DNA of 64,000 nt from NCBI GenBank assembly GCA_943735955.1, contig OX030963.1:2890844-2954843 (forward strand). The letters are read 5' to 3'. The notes under the pieces were generated by a model, which was not told the origin of the DNA, searched no databases, and saw nothing but the letters and a program-made list of their open reading frames with translations. Both the position numbers and the translations under genes were made by a program. The DNA is from Piscicola geometra (lineage: Eukaryota; Annelida; Clitellata; Hirudinida; Piscicolidae). Position 1 is the stretch's first letter; every line of letters begins with the position of its first letter. This document shows positions 10,971 through 25,859 of this stretch, piece by piece.

Positions 10971-13900
10971 TTTCACTTGATTTGATTTAAAACTCCTGAT
11001 TTTCTTTCAACAAAAACTAAAATTTCAAAAACAAACTTACAATTTTAGTTTTCGGGAGCTCACGATAGATAATTAAGGCGTAGGTTTAAGAGGAATGTTT
11101 GTTTGAACGTGATGCAGTCAGCCAATCTGTATCGTTGTCAAACGTTTTAAATTCTTTTACGCGACCACGAGTGGTAAGTACCTTTGAGATATCTCAATTA
11201 TAAAAGCTGAAATCCAAACAAAAACAATTAAATAAAAAAAGAACAATTAGGTAAACTAGTAACTACTATTTCTTTAAATCTATCTACTTTAAATATCTAC
11301 TTTCTGAGTTATCATATTATAAAGAAATACATGACTAACCCAAAAGGTGGACAAGTACAGTTACTATAAAGAGCAGTACTATTGGGGAGTATGTGGTATT
11401 AGGTATGGAAGTAGGCAAGGTTGTTTGATCAAGATAAGTGCTATCTCAAGAACCATAGAAGACGATATTGCTGTTGAGGAACCGTGATCAATATCATAAT
11501 AGAAAAAAGCATAATATTAATTATTGTGAAAATCGTGTTAATCATTCTAGAAATCATAGGAGTCATCATGAAAATCATACAATCATTTTAAAAATCATCA
11601 TAATCATTATGGAAATCATCATGCTAACTTTAATAATTGTGAGCAATAAACATTGGAAAAAATTTTGACAAAAAGTTTCACATAAAAAGAATAACATCAA
11701 CAACAACAAAAAAATAAATTTTAATTATGATAATGATAATTAATAATATAAATGAGATGAAAATGTTACAGTGGTTGAGAACTGTGATAAAAAATGTATT
11801 AAAGTTTTTACTAACTTTGGTTACTACTGCTATTATTTTTATTATTATTAGTAGTAGTAGTCGTAGAAGTGGTAGTAGTCGTAGAAGTGGTAGTAGTAGT
11901 AATAGTAATAGTAATAGTATTTTCCATATTTATTACATTTATAGTACTTTTTAAAAACTTTTTAATCCCACTTTTGAGGTCGCTTCTTTGATCTGTAGTC
12001 GTACTACAATAGAAGCAAAAAGAAAAAAATAATATTGAAGAAAATAAAATAAGGCAAAAAAAACATTAAAAATTTAGTTGAAAAAAAGATTTGTAAAAGA
12101 AGGGTCATTTTGACAATGCACAATGGGATTTGAGTTTCGTTTGAGCTTAGAACAGTATGCCCTGCCCCTACTATGGAATTCACCTACCTTCTGACCTCGT
12201 TTCTTACCAACCCTTTCTGAAACACATTTGTGCTTTTATTATCCCTTTTTTGAAATTTTCACATTAAATCTGTATCTTACTTCACTATTTTCAAAACTTC
12301 GCCACCTAGAAAACAGTTTGTAGTAACTACCACACAGTAACCACACAGCAACCCCTGCACCGCATTATCACATTACAACTACTTCATAACAACCACCACA
12401 TAAAAACAACCACCACACAGAAACCACATAACAACCACCACCACCAAGTAGCAACAACCACCACATTACAACACACTAATCTCACGTTTCACAGCGCTCA
12501 ATTAATTGTGTCACTTGCCTCTAATGACACTCCAAGTACATCCTCATTCTCCATCTTTGATTGACCGGAAACCGAACAAAAGACACTGAGTAACAGTAAT
12601 GATTTCTTTTTTGGCATGCTGGCCACTCACACGTACACGAACATAGAAACACACACACATATGTATATTTTCTATATATTTGTATTTTTAGAAGCTTATA
12701 CTGTATATATAAGTCATACACACAGGCAAAAACATATACAAAATCTGTATAAAGACATATTAGTACCTACATATATTTATATGTATAGATCTAATAGTTA
12801 AAGTAGTATATGTATCTAATAGTCGAAATGTTAACATGAAGTTTGAGACTCAATTGTCAGTCCTTCGAGAGAGCAATTAGTTCTCAATAACTTGGTGTTG
12901 TTTGTGTTGTTATGTGTGTTGTTTGTGTTTTTTTATGTATGTTTGTTTTTTTGGGATTTTTTTTGTGTGGTTTTGTGTGTTGTTCTTGCTCTTTTCTTGT
13001 TGGTGTTGCTATTTGTGTGTTGGAGTGATGTTGGGTTGATTTTTTGTGTTTTTATGTCGTATTTTGTTAATTTTTTGTTGCTACCGTCGGATTTTTAAAT
13101 ATTTTTCTTAATGTTCTTGTTGTGATGAAAGTTTTTTTATATGTTGAGAGTAAATGCTATGGCTCGAGAAACTTTTCGTTGCAAGAATTACGATTTGCTC
13201 ATCATCATCATCATCATCATCGTCATCATCATCATCATCATTGTCATCGTCATCACCATCATCAAATCCATAATTTTTTCATTAATTTAGGAGATGATGA
13301 TGATGACGATTCTACCAATGCTTAGAGAGCAATAAAAAGCGAACCTCACGTTCCAAATTTTATAGATTCGTGTTTGAACGCGCTTTCCACCAACAACTAC
13401 TACTACTAGAAACTATCGTGTTATTTGTAAAAATAAATTTTATCAATAAACTGCGAATAAAATAAATTTTATTTACTATATATTACTTATTTTTTTATTA
13501 TTTTTAAAGTTATTAATTCAATCTTTCATTTTTAGAGCTAAGTTCAATGTTGCAAAAACTTTTTTGAATAATTATACTAATATTTATATTTTACACTATT
13601 GTTAACGGCTAAAAATATTTTGTTTTTCCTATTTAATTTCGATTTTTGGACAATAAAATTACGACCCTTCTCTGAATGACATGAAAAGACAAACTATATT
13701 GCAATGATAAAAATGAATAATTAATTAATAAGAAACTCAAAAATGAATAAAAAATGTTTTTTTAAACAATAAAAAGACCAAGAGTGCTTTTGTAATTAAT
13801 TTATATAGCTCTAAACTGAGGGCTGCAGATGGGTTGTCGTGCTGTTGACTTCGCAGAAGGATTACCATTCTGACGACCAAGCCTCCAAAAGAAGAATAAA

Positions 13901-14080
13901 AACCATAGCGTTGTTCGAATAAAATAAATATTTAGTTTTATTTTTATTCTCCCAATTAATTTGTTATTAGTGAGTTTTATTGTTTCGGGTGAGTATGCCT
14001 TTAATGATATGTGTGTCTCTCAAAGCATTTGGATCGAGGCATACCCGATGATTGCCCGATGCGTGCCGATGATTAAAGGC
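10971..14080. other. Upstream of flippase gene; no gene recognised
   Basis: AT-rich DNA that should hold the flippase promoter and 5' UTR near 10,971-11,250. The rest has simple-sequence stretches: ACC/ACA-rich DNA at 12,300-12,475 and a CAT/GAT triplet run at 13,197-13,310. No open frame here has family resemblance, and no RNA gene was recognised. Confidence 0.5.
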
Positions 14081-14117
14081 TTGCTCTGACCGATGTTGTT
14101 AAACAAACTAGGGAGAA

Positions 14118-14272
14118 ATCACACACACACACACACATGCACATGAACGCAGGCACACACACACCAACACAATCACACACACACATACACACACACACAC
14201 ACACACATACACACACACACATACACACGCACACACACACACAAACACACAAACACACAACACACACACAAA
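14118..14272. repeat. (CA)n microsatellite
   Basis: An interrupted CA-dinucleotide tract. The open frames it creates (HTHTHT or VCVCVC) are artefacts. Confidence 0.95.
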
Positions 14273-14334
14273 CCCTATATTTCCACTTTCCAGTCAATGA
14301 ACTCCACAGGAATCCCCATTGTTAAGTGGCTTTT

Positions 14335-14465
14335 TGAGGCTCACCACTGTAACATTTCGACTTCACACCGAACGGGCCTCAGCGGACGTCGCACGCTCCT
14401 CTCCGGAGGTGGTGCCAGTGGGGAACGAGGCATGTCGGGAAAGTGCCGGTGAGCACCACAGAGTG
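14335..14465 (+). promoter_or_regulatory. CpG-rich patch with a consensus splice donor; possible promoter or first exon
   Basis: The only clearly GC- and CpG-rich block in the surrounding 8 kb, with repeated CG dinucleotides. It ends near AGTGCCG|GTGAGCACC, a good GT donor, around 14,451. The plus frame through it begins at 14,319 and runs on past the donor. It could be a non-coding first exon of the downstream Zic gene or of an unannotated transcript. No homology was recognised. Confidence 0.3.
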
Positions 14466-15354
14466 GCGTGTGTTGGTTTGTTTGTTTTTCGACGGGTTGG
14501 GTTGGCTCTGTTGTGGTCGTTCTGGTGCTAATTAAAAAAACGTGTCTGTGATTGTGATTTAAATTTGTCTTAATGACTGCAATGATACGTGAAAGCGTGT
14601 TAGTTTTATGTTCTTGGGGTTAAAGACCTTATTCACGTGTCCTTAGTTTATTAATTTATATTTATTGACTTTTGTATTTTACTTGTTCTGCTCAAGTGCG
14701 TTTTTTAATTCTGTTCCTATTTGTTTTCTAAGTTAAAGTGGTTTTTGAAGAGGACTAAGAGCTTTTTTATTTCATTATTGCAATGTGCAAGAATCTGCAA
14801 AAAATTTTTTTTCAATATATGTATGTTTGCATGTAAGAAATGTATGTGTGTATGTATGTGTGTTTGTATATATGTGTGTATGTATGCATGTTTGTATATT
14901 TATTGTATATTTTAATCACTTGCCAGTTGAAAATAAATACATCAAAGGACAGTGTTAAGCTGTCAGAGAGACAGTTAGTGCCAGAGGATTGAGACAAATG
15001 AGAGAAACAGAGGACATTATTTATTCGAATTAATTACCGATTATAAAAGCACTAAAGTTAATTAATTTTTGAAATATAAATTAATATTATTCTATCAATG
15101 AAATCAGTTATTTTGTTTTTAATTTCTATTTAAATATAAATAATAAATGATACATTTAAAGAGCAATTAAATGGCAATAGGCTTCTACCTATTCAATCAT
15201 TTAATATGTCAAGTGGTAGTGCTGATGATGATGCTTCGCTTCTTATCCAGCTTTTATTATTTCTCTTTGTGGTTCTCACACACCAAGGAAGGTGTAAAAG
15301 AAGTATTGTCATCTTGACAACCATCGTACTAGATACGTCTTTTTCTTTGTGAAT

Positions 15355-15600
<246 letters not shown>

Positions 15601-16670
15601 GGGGTGTGTTTGAAAACACACACATGTCAATGTCATAAACCCACAAGTTAAGATCAAGCCAAATTGGATCATTAATTCCGTTCGGTGGAAAGAGGGTAGA
15701 TGCTGGAGTGGAAGTGAATGAGAGGTTTCTCTGGTGACAGATTAAAGTGTTTATGTATGAAAAATTAGTTTCATATTTTTCAAACTTTTATAAAAATGTT
15801 TAATAAGGTATAAAATGTTTAAATGAGTGAACGATTTTAGGAACATGGGAAAAAATAATTGATTAAACAACTTAACTATGAGTTTAAAATCAGAAAATGA
15901 GAAAGATTATAAGCAGAGTGAAATTTTATTTATTTATTTTCAGATAGAAAGGATAAGTAGTCTGTCCCTTAAAATGATAACCCAATGTAAGCTTTTGTTG
16001 ATTCGGTGAATTCATAATTTTTAAATTTGAAAAAATAGATTTATTGAATTTGAATGAAGTGATAAATATATTAAATTAATTCACAATATATTAAATTGAG
16101 TGGTCAAATGCACCCAATACTCATTTGCCACAACTTCTGATGTTGACAAGTGTAGCTATTGTTAGTTAAGCAACAATAACACAAATTGTAACAAAAATAA
16201 CAAAAGAAAAAATAAAAACAAAAAATAATTCAAACAAAAAATAAAAACAAAAAATAATTCAATTAAAAAATTAAAACAAAAAATAATTCAAATAAAAAAT
16301 GAAGTAATAATTATATAATGTTCTAATTTCTAAGTTACAGAGTTTTCAACGGCATCAATGTATTTACTCTTCAGAAAAACTTTCAAAATTGACTTTAAAA
16401 ATAAGAAAAAAAGTTAAAATAATTATTTTGCTTTACTACTAGACGTAAACAAAAAATAAAAAAGTTTTAAAAGTGTAAAAAAAGTAATAAAGGCAACAGT
16501 ACTCTAGTACAATTATTTTATGGAAACGAGTAGGAGCAACAAAGGAAAAAAAATGAATGTAACAATCTGTTTAGCACTTAATGAGGCTCTTCATCTAGAG
16601 CTTAACAACAATTCTTCTATCATTACTAATAGTTCAATCTTTTATTTTCTTACTATAAAAATCTACTACT
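15601..16670. other. AT-rich intergenic DNA, nothing recognised
   Basis: A/T-rich sequence with A-rich units near 16,200-16,300 (AAAAACAAAAAATAATTCAA-like). No coding, RNA or mobile-element signature seen. Confidence 0.4.
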
Positions 16671-16674
16671 GCTT

Positions 16675-18769
<2,095 letters not shown>

Positions 18770-18775
<6 letters not shown>

Positions 18776-18975
18776 TACTACTAAAAACTGTTACTACAAT
18801 TACTACTAAAAACTGTTACTACAATTACTACTAAAAACTGTTACTACAATTACTACTAAAAACTGTTACTACAATTACTACTAAAAACTGTTACTACAAT
18901 TACTACTAAAAACTGTTACTACAATTACTACTAAAAACTGTTACTACAATTACTACTAAAATCTGTTACTACAAT
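18770..18975. repeat. 25-bp minisatellite flanking the triplet array
   Basis: About seven to eight tandem copies of a 25-bp unit containing CTAAAAACTGTTACTACAAT. The unit itself contains CTACTA-type triplets, so it probably arose from the edge of the adjoining array. Confidence 0.92.
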
Positions 18976-19211
18976 TACTACTTCTGCTACTACTTCTACT
19001 TTTACCACCACTACTACTAGCTTTTTTATAATACTAATACAACTAAAAATACTACCAGTAATACTTATGTTGATATTTGAACTTTTTAACCAGAAAAATG
19101 TTAACTTAATAAAACAATCACTTTTTTCTTCCAAGACTAACACCCCGAATAACATCCAATCAAATTCAAATCTCCCTCAAGCTCCACCTTTTTCTGAAAC
19201 TTCGAGCTCTG

Positions 19212-19281
19212 ATTGGCTCGTGATTTGAAACGTCACGAGACTGATCTTTTATCGATCAATCAGCAGGGGTCTGTGACGTCA
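19212..19281 (+). promoter_or_regulatory. Candidate Zic promoter elements: inverted CCAAT and full CRE
   Basis: An inverted CCAAT core (ATTGG, 19,212-19,216) is followed by a palindromic CRE, TGACGTCA, at 19,274-19,281. They lie about 770 bp upstream of the Zic start codon, in a stretch richer in GC than its surroundings. CREs and CCAAT boxes are common near animal promoters; linkage to Zic is inference from position. Confidence 0.35.
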
Positions 19282-19725
19282 TAGTTGTGCATGTGTTTGT
19301 ATGGCCACACTCACGCACACATACACACTTTTTCTGTAATGATACACTCTAAAGAAGTTTATATGTGCATTTTGGCCCAAGAAACTAGACAGAGGTTGTA
19401 GTTTCAGTTGAAGTCGTTGTCTTAGGTATGAATGTCGTTATGGAAAAGTATTAAATAGATTTAATTTTAAATGTTAAAAACTATCAAATCACCATAAGAA
19501 TTTATTTATGTATTTTAAAGCTTTTAAAACTACACTGAAACATCGAACGTTGACTACAGCTTAGAGATTTCTAACATAACATCAACACTATAGTTACTGC
19601 AACAACAATAAATATGCTTTAAAAACCTTTGAAATTGTTGAAAGTTATACAATTAAAGTTGTTTTTAAAACTTTTTAAATTACAGAGGAAGAATTCTTGA
19701 GTATCATCTCATCAACCACCACAAC

Positions 19726-19818
19726 ATGGACTTTTTCCAGAGAAATATTTTCTGCTCTGAACCCATTGACTCTTTTCAAGCTGGAAGTACTAGTGATGTG
19801 CTGGTAGTTGTTGCATGG
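19726..19818 (+). other. Possible 5' exon / upstream ORF of Zic
   Basis: An ATG at 19,726 opens a frame starting MDFFQRNIFCSEP that reaches TGG|GTGAGTC, a strong donor. An acceptor candidate (CTTTAG) lies near 20,005. The phase is incompatible with reading into the Zic frame, because TAA precedes the Zic ATG, so if transcribed it is a leader exon carrying a short upstream frame. Confidence 0.3.
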
Positions 19819-20047
19819 GTGAGTCGAAAAGGCTTACGTCATCTCACTCATTAAATCTCCATGAACAATAACCATGGTTATTGAAGAGCAACCAAACAAC
19901 TTATTACAAAAACGAAAATGGTGATTAATTATTCTTAATAATTAGTGGATAATACATTAAACCTATTAAAAATATATTTTATACAAATCTAAAAAACTGC
20001 TTTAGAGTGTAATTCATTCAAGTTGTTCGTAAAACAAAAGCTCCAAA

Positions 20048-23000
20048 ATGTTTTTTCAAACAACGACCCAAGAACCACATAGTATCTTTCCCCCAACCTC
20101 CACTAACCACTTCTCCTATCTCTCCCACTGCCCCTACAACAACAACAGTTTCTACCCCACTGCCAACACTAACAACAGCAACCACAGCAACAACAACATT
20201 AACGCAAAAAACCACGCGTTCTACAACGAAAACTACTCCAGCTACCACTCTCAAATCAACTCTCCCAACAGCTTCCTTTTTCGTCGATCTGACGTCACAA
20301 AACCTTCTCGTCGTCTTGCCTCTGACTCAAGCAACTACAACGAAAAACAACGCTGCTACAACAACAAAACTCCGAACAACAACTTCACTACTAACGAGCT
20401 GTCACCCTACTCAGCAACAACAAAAACAACACCAACAACACTCGAATCTAACAAACCCTACCACCATTTCATTTTTCCACCTTCTGCAGCCTTGCGTGAA
20501 AATGAACTAGAACCACTTTCGGCTGAAGGACAAGTGTTCAACCCTTACAACTCCTGCCACTTTTTCAATTCTTCCTTTCCACCTTCCATCCCTCCCATCA
20601 CTTCATTTTCTTTCTCATCTCCCTTCCTCACCAACCCCATCACTAGCCACAGCAACCTCAACAACAACACATTTTTCGACTACACCAACAACAACAACAA
20701 CATTTACAACAACAACATCTCCACCAATAACCACTTTGAAACTCTCTTCAACCCCACAAACCTCGAACCTCCAAAGTTCGACTTCAACCCATACACCCCC
20801 TCCTTCACACCCTCCCTCTCTTCCAATCTGGACAGGGCTTTCCACCGCAGACCCTATCTCGATGGAATGTTTTCAGAACACCCTTACCATAACGGCCCTA
20901 CTGGCAGTTCCCTTCTTAGATTCCTCAAAGCTCCCCAGTTGAGGCAGCAGTGTCGTTGTTTGTGGGTGATTCAGAAAAACGAGAATAAAAATTGCAATAA
21001 TAATAATAATAATAACAATAATGAAAACAGCGACACTGATAAAGAAAAAAAATCAGAAAAATCACCAAAAATCTCTAAATTCTCTTCAAACAACAACAAC
21101 AAAAACAATGACGACACAATCTGCATTTCTTCCAACGACGACAACAACGATACAAACAACAACAACAACAACAACAATTTGATTTGCAACAAAGTCTTCG
21201 AAAGCCTCCACGACATAGTGGTGCATTTAACAGTAGACCACGTGGGGGGACCAGAGCAGAACAACCACACGTGCTATTGGCAGCAGTGCGACCGACTCCA
21301 GAAGCCCTTCAAGGCGAAGTATAAACTGGTGAACCATGTTCGGGTGCACACTGGAGAAAAGCCTTTCCCGTGCCCCTTCCCCGCCTGTGGAAAAGTTTTT
21401 GCGCGCAGTGAAAATCTCAAAATACATAAGAGGACTCATACTGGTGAGTTGATGCTAGATGGCTGGTTAGTAAGCTGGTTAGATTTTGGCGACAAGTGAA
21501 TCTATTATATTGTTTATTTAATTATTATTAAATTTTAATTATTAGTGCTGGTCAGTTAGTTGGTGTGTTATTTATTGTTTTGTTGTTGACTTCTTGAATT
21601 CATAATCTTAAAGAAACAATCATCGAAAAGCATGAAATTCAATATAGGGGTATTGATTACAGAGAATATTTAAGTTCAATAATTTTGAGAATGGTAAGTT
21701 TAATGCTCAAATAGAGATCAACGCCTCAAAAGAGTTTGACTCCTTTAGACGTGGGTTTGACGTGTTTGAAAATTCTGCCTTAAACTATTGATTGTAAATT
21801 TGAATTTTTAGAACAGAAATATTTGAAAAAATATATAAAATATGTAGAAGGTGATTGAGAAGTTCAGGGCTGGGTCGTTGGTTTGACTGAAGAGTATGAT
21901 GAAAATAAACTGGTACCCGAGTATTAAGTTTTGACTCAATACCATTTTTGAAATAAATTAATTGAAATTATTTCTCAAATCATAAAGATTATTTTATAAA
22001 AATTTATTGGACTATAAGAAGGTACTAATAGCAAATTTATAATCCTTTCAAATTGCTTCATTTACTATTTTGCGGGCTTATACTCATTGAAGATTTAATT
22101 AGGCTTAAACAATGCCTCAGTGGTAGTCCCAATTCAGTGAACACTTCACTGAAAATTCTATCACAATATAAAGAATAAAATAATTATTTACGATAAAATT
22201 TGGTTAAAATGTGGCTCATAAAGATAATTGTTTTGATTATAAAGTTTTAATTCGATAAATTAATGGCAGTTTTATTAAGAGGCTTTTAATGTTTATTTAT
22301 AAATTGTATTATAATACAATTTTATTATAATTAACTCATTTATATATTGAAAAGAATTCAAAAGTTTTCTGAGTATTGCAGATTAATTACGTATCAACAC
22401 ATATTTTTCTATCTTAATTTATTATTCATTATTTGTTCTAATATTATTTTTATATTAATTAATAAGTAATCAAATAATACTCATGCTTTTATAAGAAAAT
22501 AACAGGAGCTAATTTCTTCACTGCAGACAATAGCTGCCGAACATTATGAAATTGCAAGCCGTAAGCGGTTCTTAGAAGGATTTTGTGTTATGAAGGTTTC
22601 ACAAGGAAGGCTGAAAATTGACGTTAGAGTTGGAAAGATTTGACACCCCTAGACGTGCTGTTGAACTTTAATAAAGTTGAAAATATAAAAGTGTGGGTTT
22701 TAAATAATATCTAGCCAGAATTGCTACACATTTGTTACAATGGTAATCAAGGCTAACAAACTGAGCTTTATTTTTGTAGACAAATTAAATTCTCCAAAAA
22801 ATGGGAAAAACCATAAAAAATAGAATTAGGTTGGCAAGTGAAAACATAACGAGATTGTGTAGTTTTTAGTGACACTCACGTGCCTAGCCTCCATTTTAAC
22901 TTTTTTAGTTTTTTAAGGTCGTAAATGTTTTACTATAAGTACTTCCCAGCAGTTATAGTTTAAAAGTTTGGAAATGAATATGATAAGAATGATGATGATG

Positions 23001-23275
23001 CAGATCCTGGAAACTTTGGTCGAATAAAAAAGATGATGTTGATGGTGATGACGATAACGAAGAAAAAATAATATGCTTTAATGCGAGTCAAATGCCACTT
23101 TTTTCAGTTATAATCAGTTATAATTATTATCATCACAACCGTCAATTTATCATTATCATCACCATCATCATCATTGTCATCATCATCATCCTCATCATCA
23201 TAATTATTATCTTCTTTCATGTCCAAACGTTGTGCACAAGCAACAGATTTTCCTAGCATAACAATCTTCCTTAAG

Positions 23276-23312
<37 letters not shown>

Positions 23313-25859
23313 CCTCATAATTTCTCCTTATTCATTATTATTTATATTTCCTATCACCATTATCTCAGTTTTCTTGATCATCATTATCATCATTTTATAC
23401 ATTATCATCATCGTTAGTATTATTATGAATGGTATATTCATCCTTTCCTTTCTATCTATCCCAATCACTGCATCCTCATCACCATCAAAAACATCTTCTT
23501 TATCATCATTATGATTTTTCAATAATTTAATTACCTCTTTAATATTCATTTTAAGATAGAGTTTCCCTAAGTATTTTCAATTGAGTACATAAATTCATTT
23601 TGCTTTTAGTAGGATCGGCACGAGTTGTTTTTTTTTCTACATTTTTTTTCATAGCTTTATTGTTTTAGAGGCTCATGTTTTATTGATTCGATGTTTCTTC
23701 TCTCACTGTTGCAGTGTTACTTGTCTACGCTTGTAACATGATGTTACTCACATACCGTTGCATAAAAGTGTGCAGCTTATATTTAGCCTTTAAAGATTAA
23801 ACCCGTAGAAGAAACTTCTAACCACTGAGTGTAGAGAAACTTGATTTAAATATTTATTGTATTATAAATTATATTATTTATTATTCATTGAACTACTCAG
23901 AGAAGAATTCATTCATTTTAATATTTTTCATTTAAGTAATCACATTTTCAAAAACTGAAACTTAGAAATATTAATAATTCCCAAAACATCACGTCCACTA
24001 ACACACACTTCCCTTCTCTCCCAGGGGAAAAGCCTTTCAGGTGCGAGTTCATGGGCTGCGACAAACGCTTCGCGAACAGCAGCGACCGCAAGAAACACAG
24101 TCACGTCCACACAAGCGACAAACCATTTCTGTGCCGTTACGAAGGTTGCGAAAAGACTTACACACATCCGTCGTCTCTCAGAAAACACATGAAAATGCAC
24201 GCTATGGTGCTGGCTGAAGGTGGAAATCAGCTGCTGATGGGGCCTGGTGGTGATGGTGGAGGTGCATGTGGTGTTAGCAGTGGTGGTAATGATAGTGGTT
24301 GTATTGGTGGTGGTAGTGTAAGCAGTGGTGGTATTGGAGGTGGTATCTGCAGTGGTATAAATAGTGGTGGTTTGGATGGTGGAATGTTAGACAGCGTTAT
24401 TGGTAGCGTGAGTTGTCGTGTTAAAGGAGTTGAAAAGTTTGTAGAAAGTAATTTGAAAGAAAAGCTGGGAGTTCAAGTGGCTGAGAGAAGAAAAACTGAT
24501 GATAATTTGTGCGTCAACAACAATAATAATAACAATATAAAAAATAATAACAATATTAATATTAACAACATTATAAACAATAATGAATTAAGGATCGACA
24601 ATAGTAAGCATAACAATGAAACTATTAAGCAAAACATTGAAAACAACTACAAATTGAGCAGTTCCCAAAATGTCCCTCACTCCACCTCCCGTTCAGACAA
24701 ACATCAGTTTGACCCTGACTTGCCCCCTCATTCTGTCTCTGACTCCACTCCAAACCCCCACCATAACATTTACCAGCTCATCAACCATTTCAACCAATTT
24801 CCAACTAACGATTCTAATAACAATCCTATTAACAACCCCACTAACAACCCTACTAACAACCATTCTACCCATTTTACTAACCACTCCACCAACATTCCCA
24901 ACCAAGTTCAAAGACAATTCCCAAAAGGGCTTTCCAGCTTCAATGTTGAAGAAAATGGAGAGCCAAAAAGGCCGAATGGGATAAAGAAAGGAAGGAAAAA
25001 AAAGTCTTCAGAAGGGGTTTCCATGTTAACAAACCCATGTGGTGACAATGGTTATAAAAACAACGGGAGTATGCCAGAGAGTGGTAGTAGTAGTTGTAAT
25101 GGTGGTCTCTCTAGTGATACTGAGAAAAGAGATATTGGAGTGGGGAAGAGAGAGGCTGTGGAAGATAGGATACATTTATTAGAAAGAGAAAAAGAGAAGA
25201 AAGAAGGTGTAGATGATGGAGCAGTGAAGAAAAAATGTTATTCTAGGAAAAATACAAATCAACAAAGACAAAATGATTCACAACAATCATTACTACCACT
25301 AAAACAATCGCAACAACAACCACAACATTTACAACAACCCAAAACGCAATCTATTTCAAGCTATCAACCATTCTACAATAATCACTTTTTGCACCGAAGT
25401 AACAGCAACCTCATCAACAACATCAATTACAACACTAACAACAACATCAACAACAACACCAACAACAAAAAGAACAATGAAAAAGAACATCATTTTGATT
25501 TTACGAACGTTTCAGGGTGGTATAACGTATACACCAACAACGAAAACAACAGAAACAACAACATTAGCAAAGAAAGTTTAAAATACAAAAACGATTCTTT
25601 CACTCACCAACAACAACATCAACAACATCTACAACAACAACCTCCCACAACTCCTTTTCTTCTCCCCTCCCCTCTGCAACAACCCACCTCAGTTCCATCT
25701 TTTGCATCTCCGTTAACCACCTTAGTGACATCCTTATCACCTCCATCCTTCACACCCACGTCATCATCATTATCATCATCATCATCATCATTTCTTTTGA
25801 ATCCCAAGAATTCCGAAATAGTTAACAGCCGCTACAAATTCGCATTGCCCCAGTACTGA
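20048..25859 (+). CDS. Zic: Zic/odd-paired family C2H2 zinc-finger transcription factor
   Basis: Two exons, 20048-21443 and 24025-25859, joined in phase 1 (CATACTG|GTGAGT, CCCAG|GGGAAAAG), give 1076 residues, far longer than vertebrate ZICs (about 400-530). An in-frame TAA just upstream fixes the start. A ZOC-like motif ([10 protein letters not shown], residues ~72-84) precedes the fingers, and [14 protein letters not shown] resembles the ZF-NC block. Finger 1 has CLW at ~304 but its second Cys (ICNK) only at ~380, because of an Asn-rich insertion. Finger 2 is CYWQQC with [14 protein letters not shown], finger 3 [23 protein letters not shown], finger 4 [19 protein letters not shown], finger 5 [19 protein letters not shown]. 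Long Asn-, Gln-, Gly- and Ser-rich tails follow. Zic proteins bind GC-rich DNA and act in neural and mesodermal patterning; nuclear. The intron falls between fingers 3 and 4. Confidence 0.96.
21444..24024 (+). other. Zic intron
   Basis: A 2.6-kb AT-rich intron with GTGAGT donor and CTCTCCCAG acceptor. It contains CAT/ATC triplet-rich DNA at 23,100-23,560, with a pure CATCAT block at about 23,275-23,310. No nested gene was recognised. Confidence 0.85.

Noticed and set aside
19726..19818. First coding exon of Zic
   Set aside because: The donor phase cannot be joined to the Zic frame, because a TAA precedes the Zic ATG and no compatible acceptor lies between them; kept only as a possible leader exon.
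24693..24917. Minus-strand and alternate-frame long frames within Zic exon 2
   Set aside because: Shadows of the true Zic reading frame in compositionally biased sequence.
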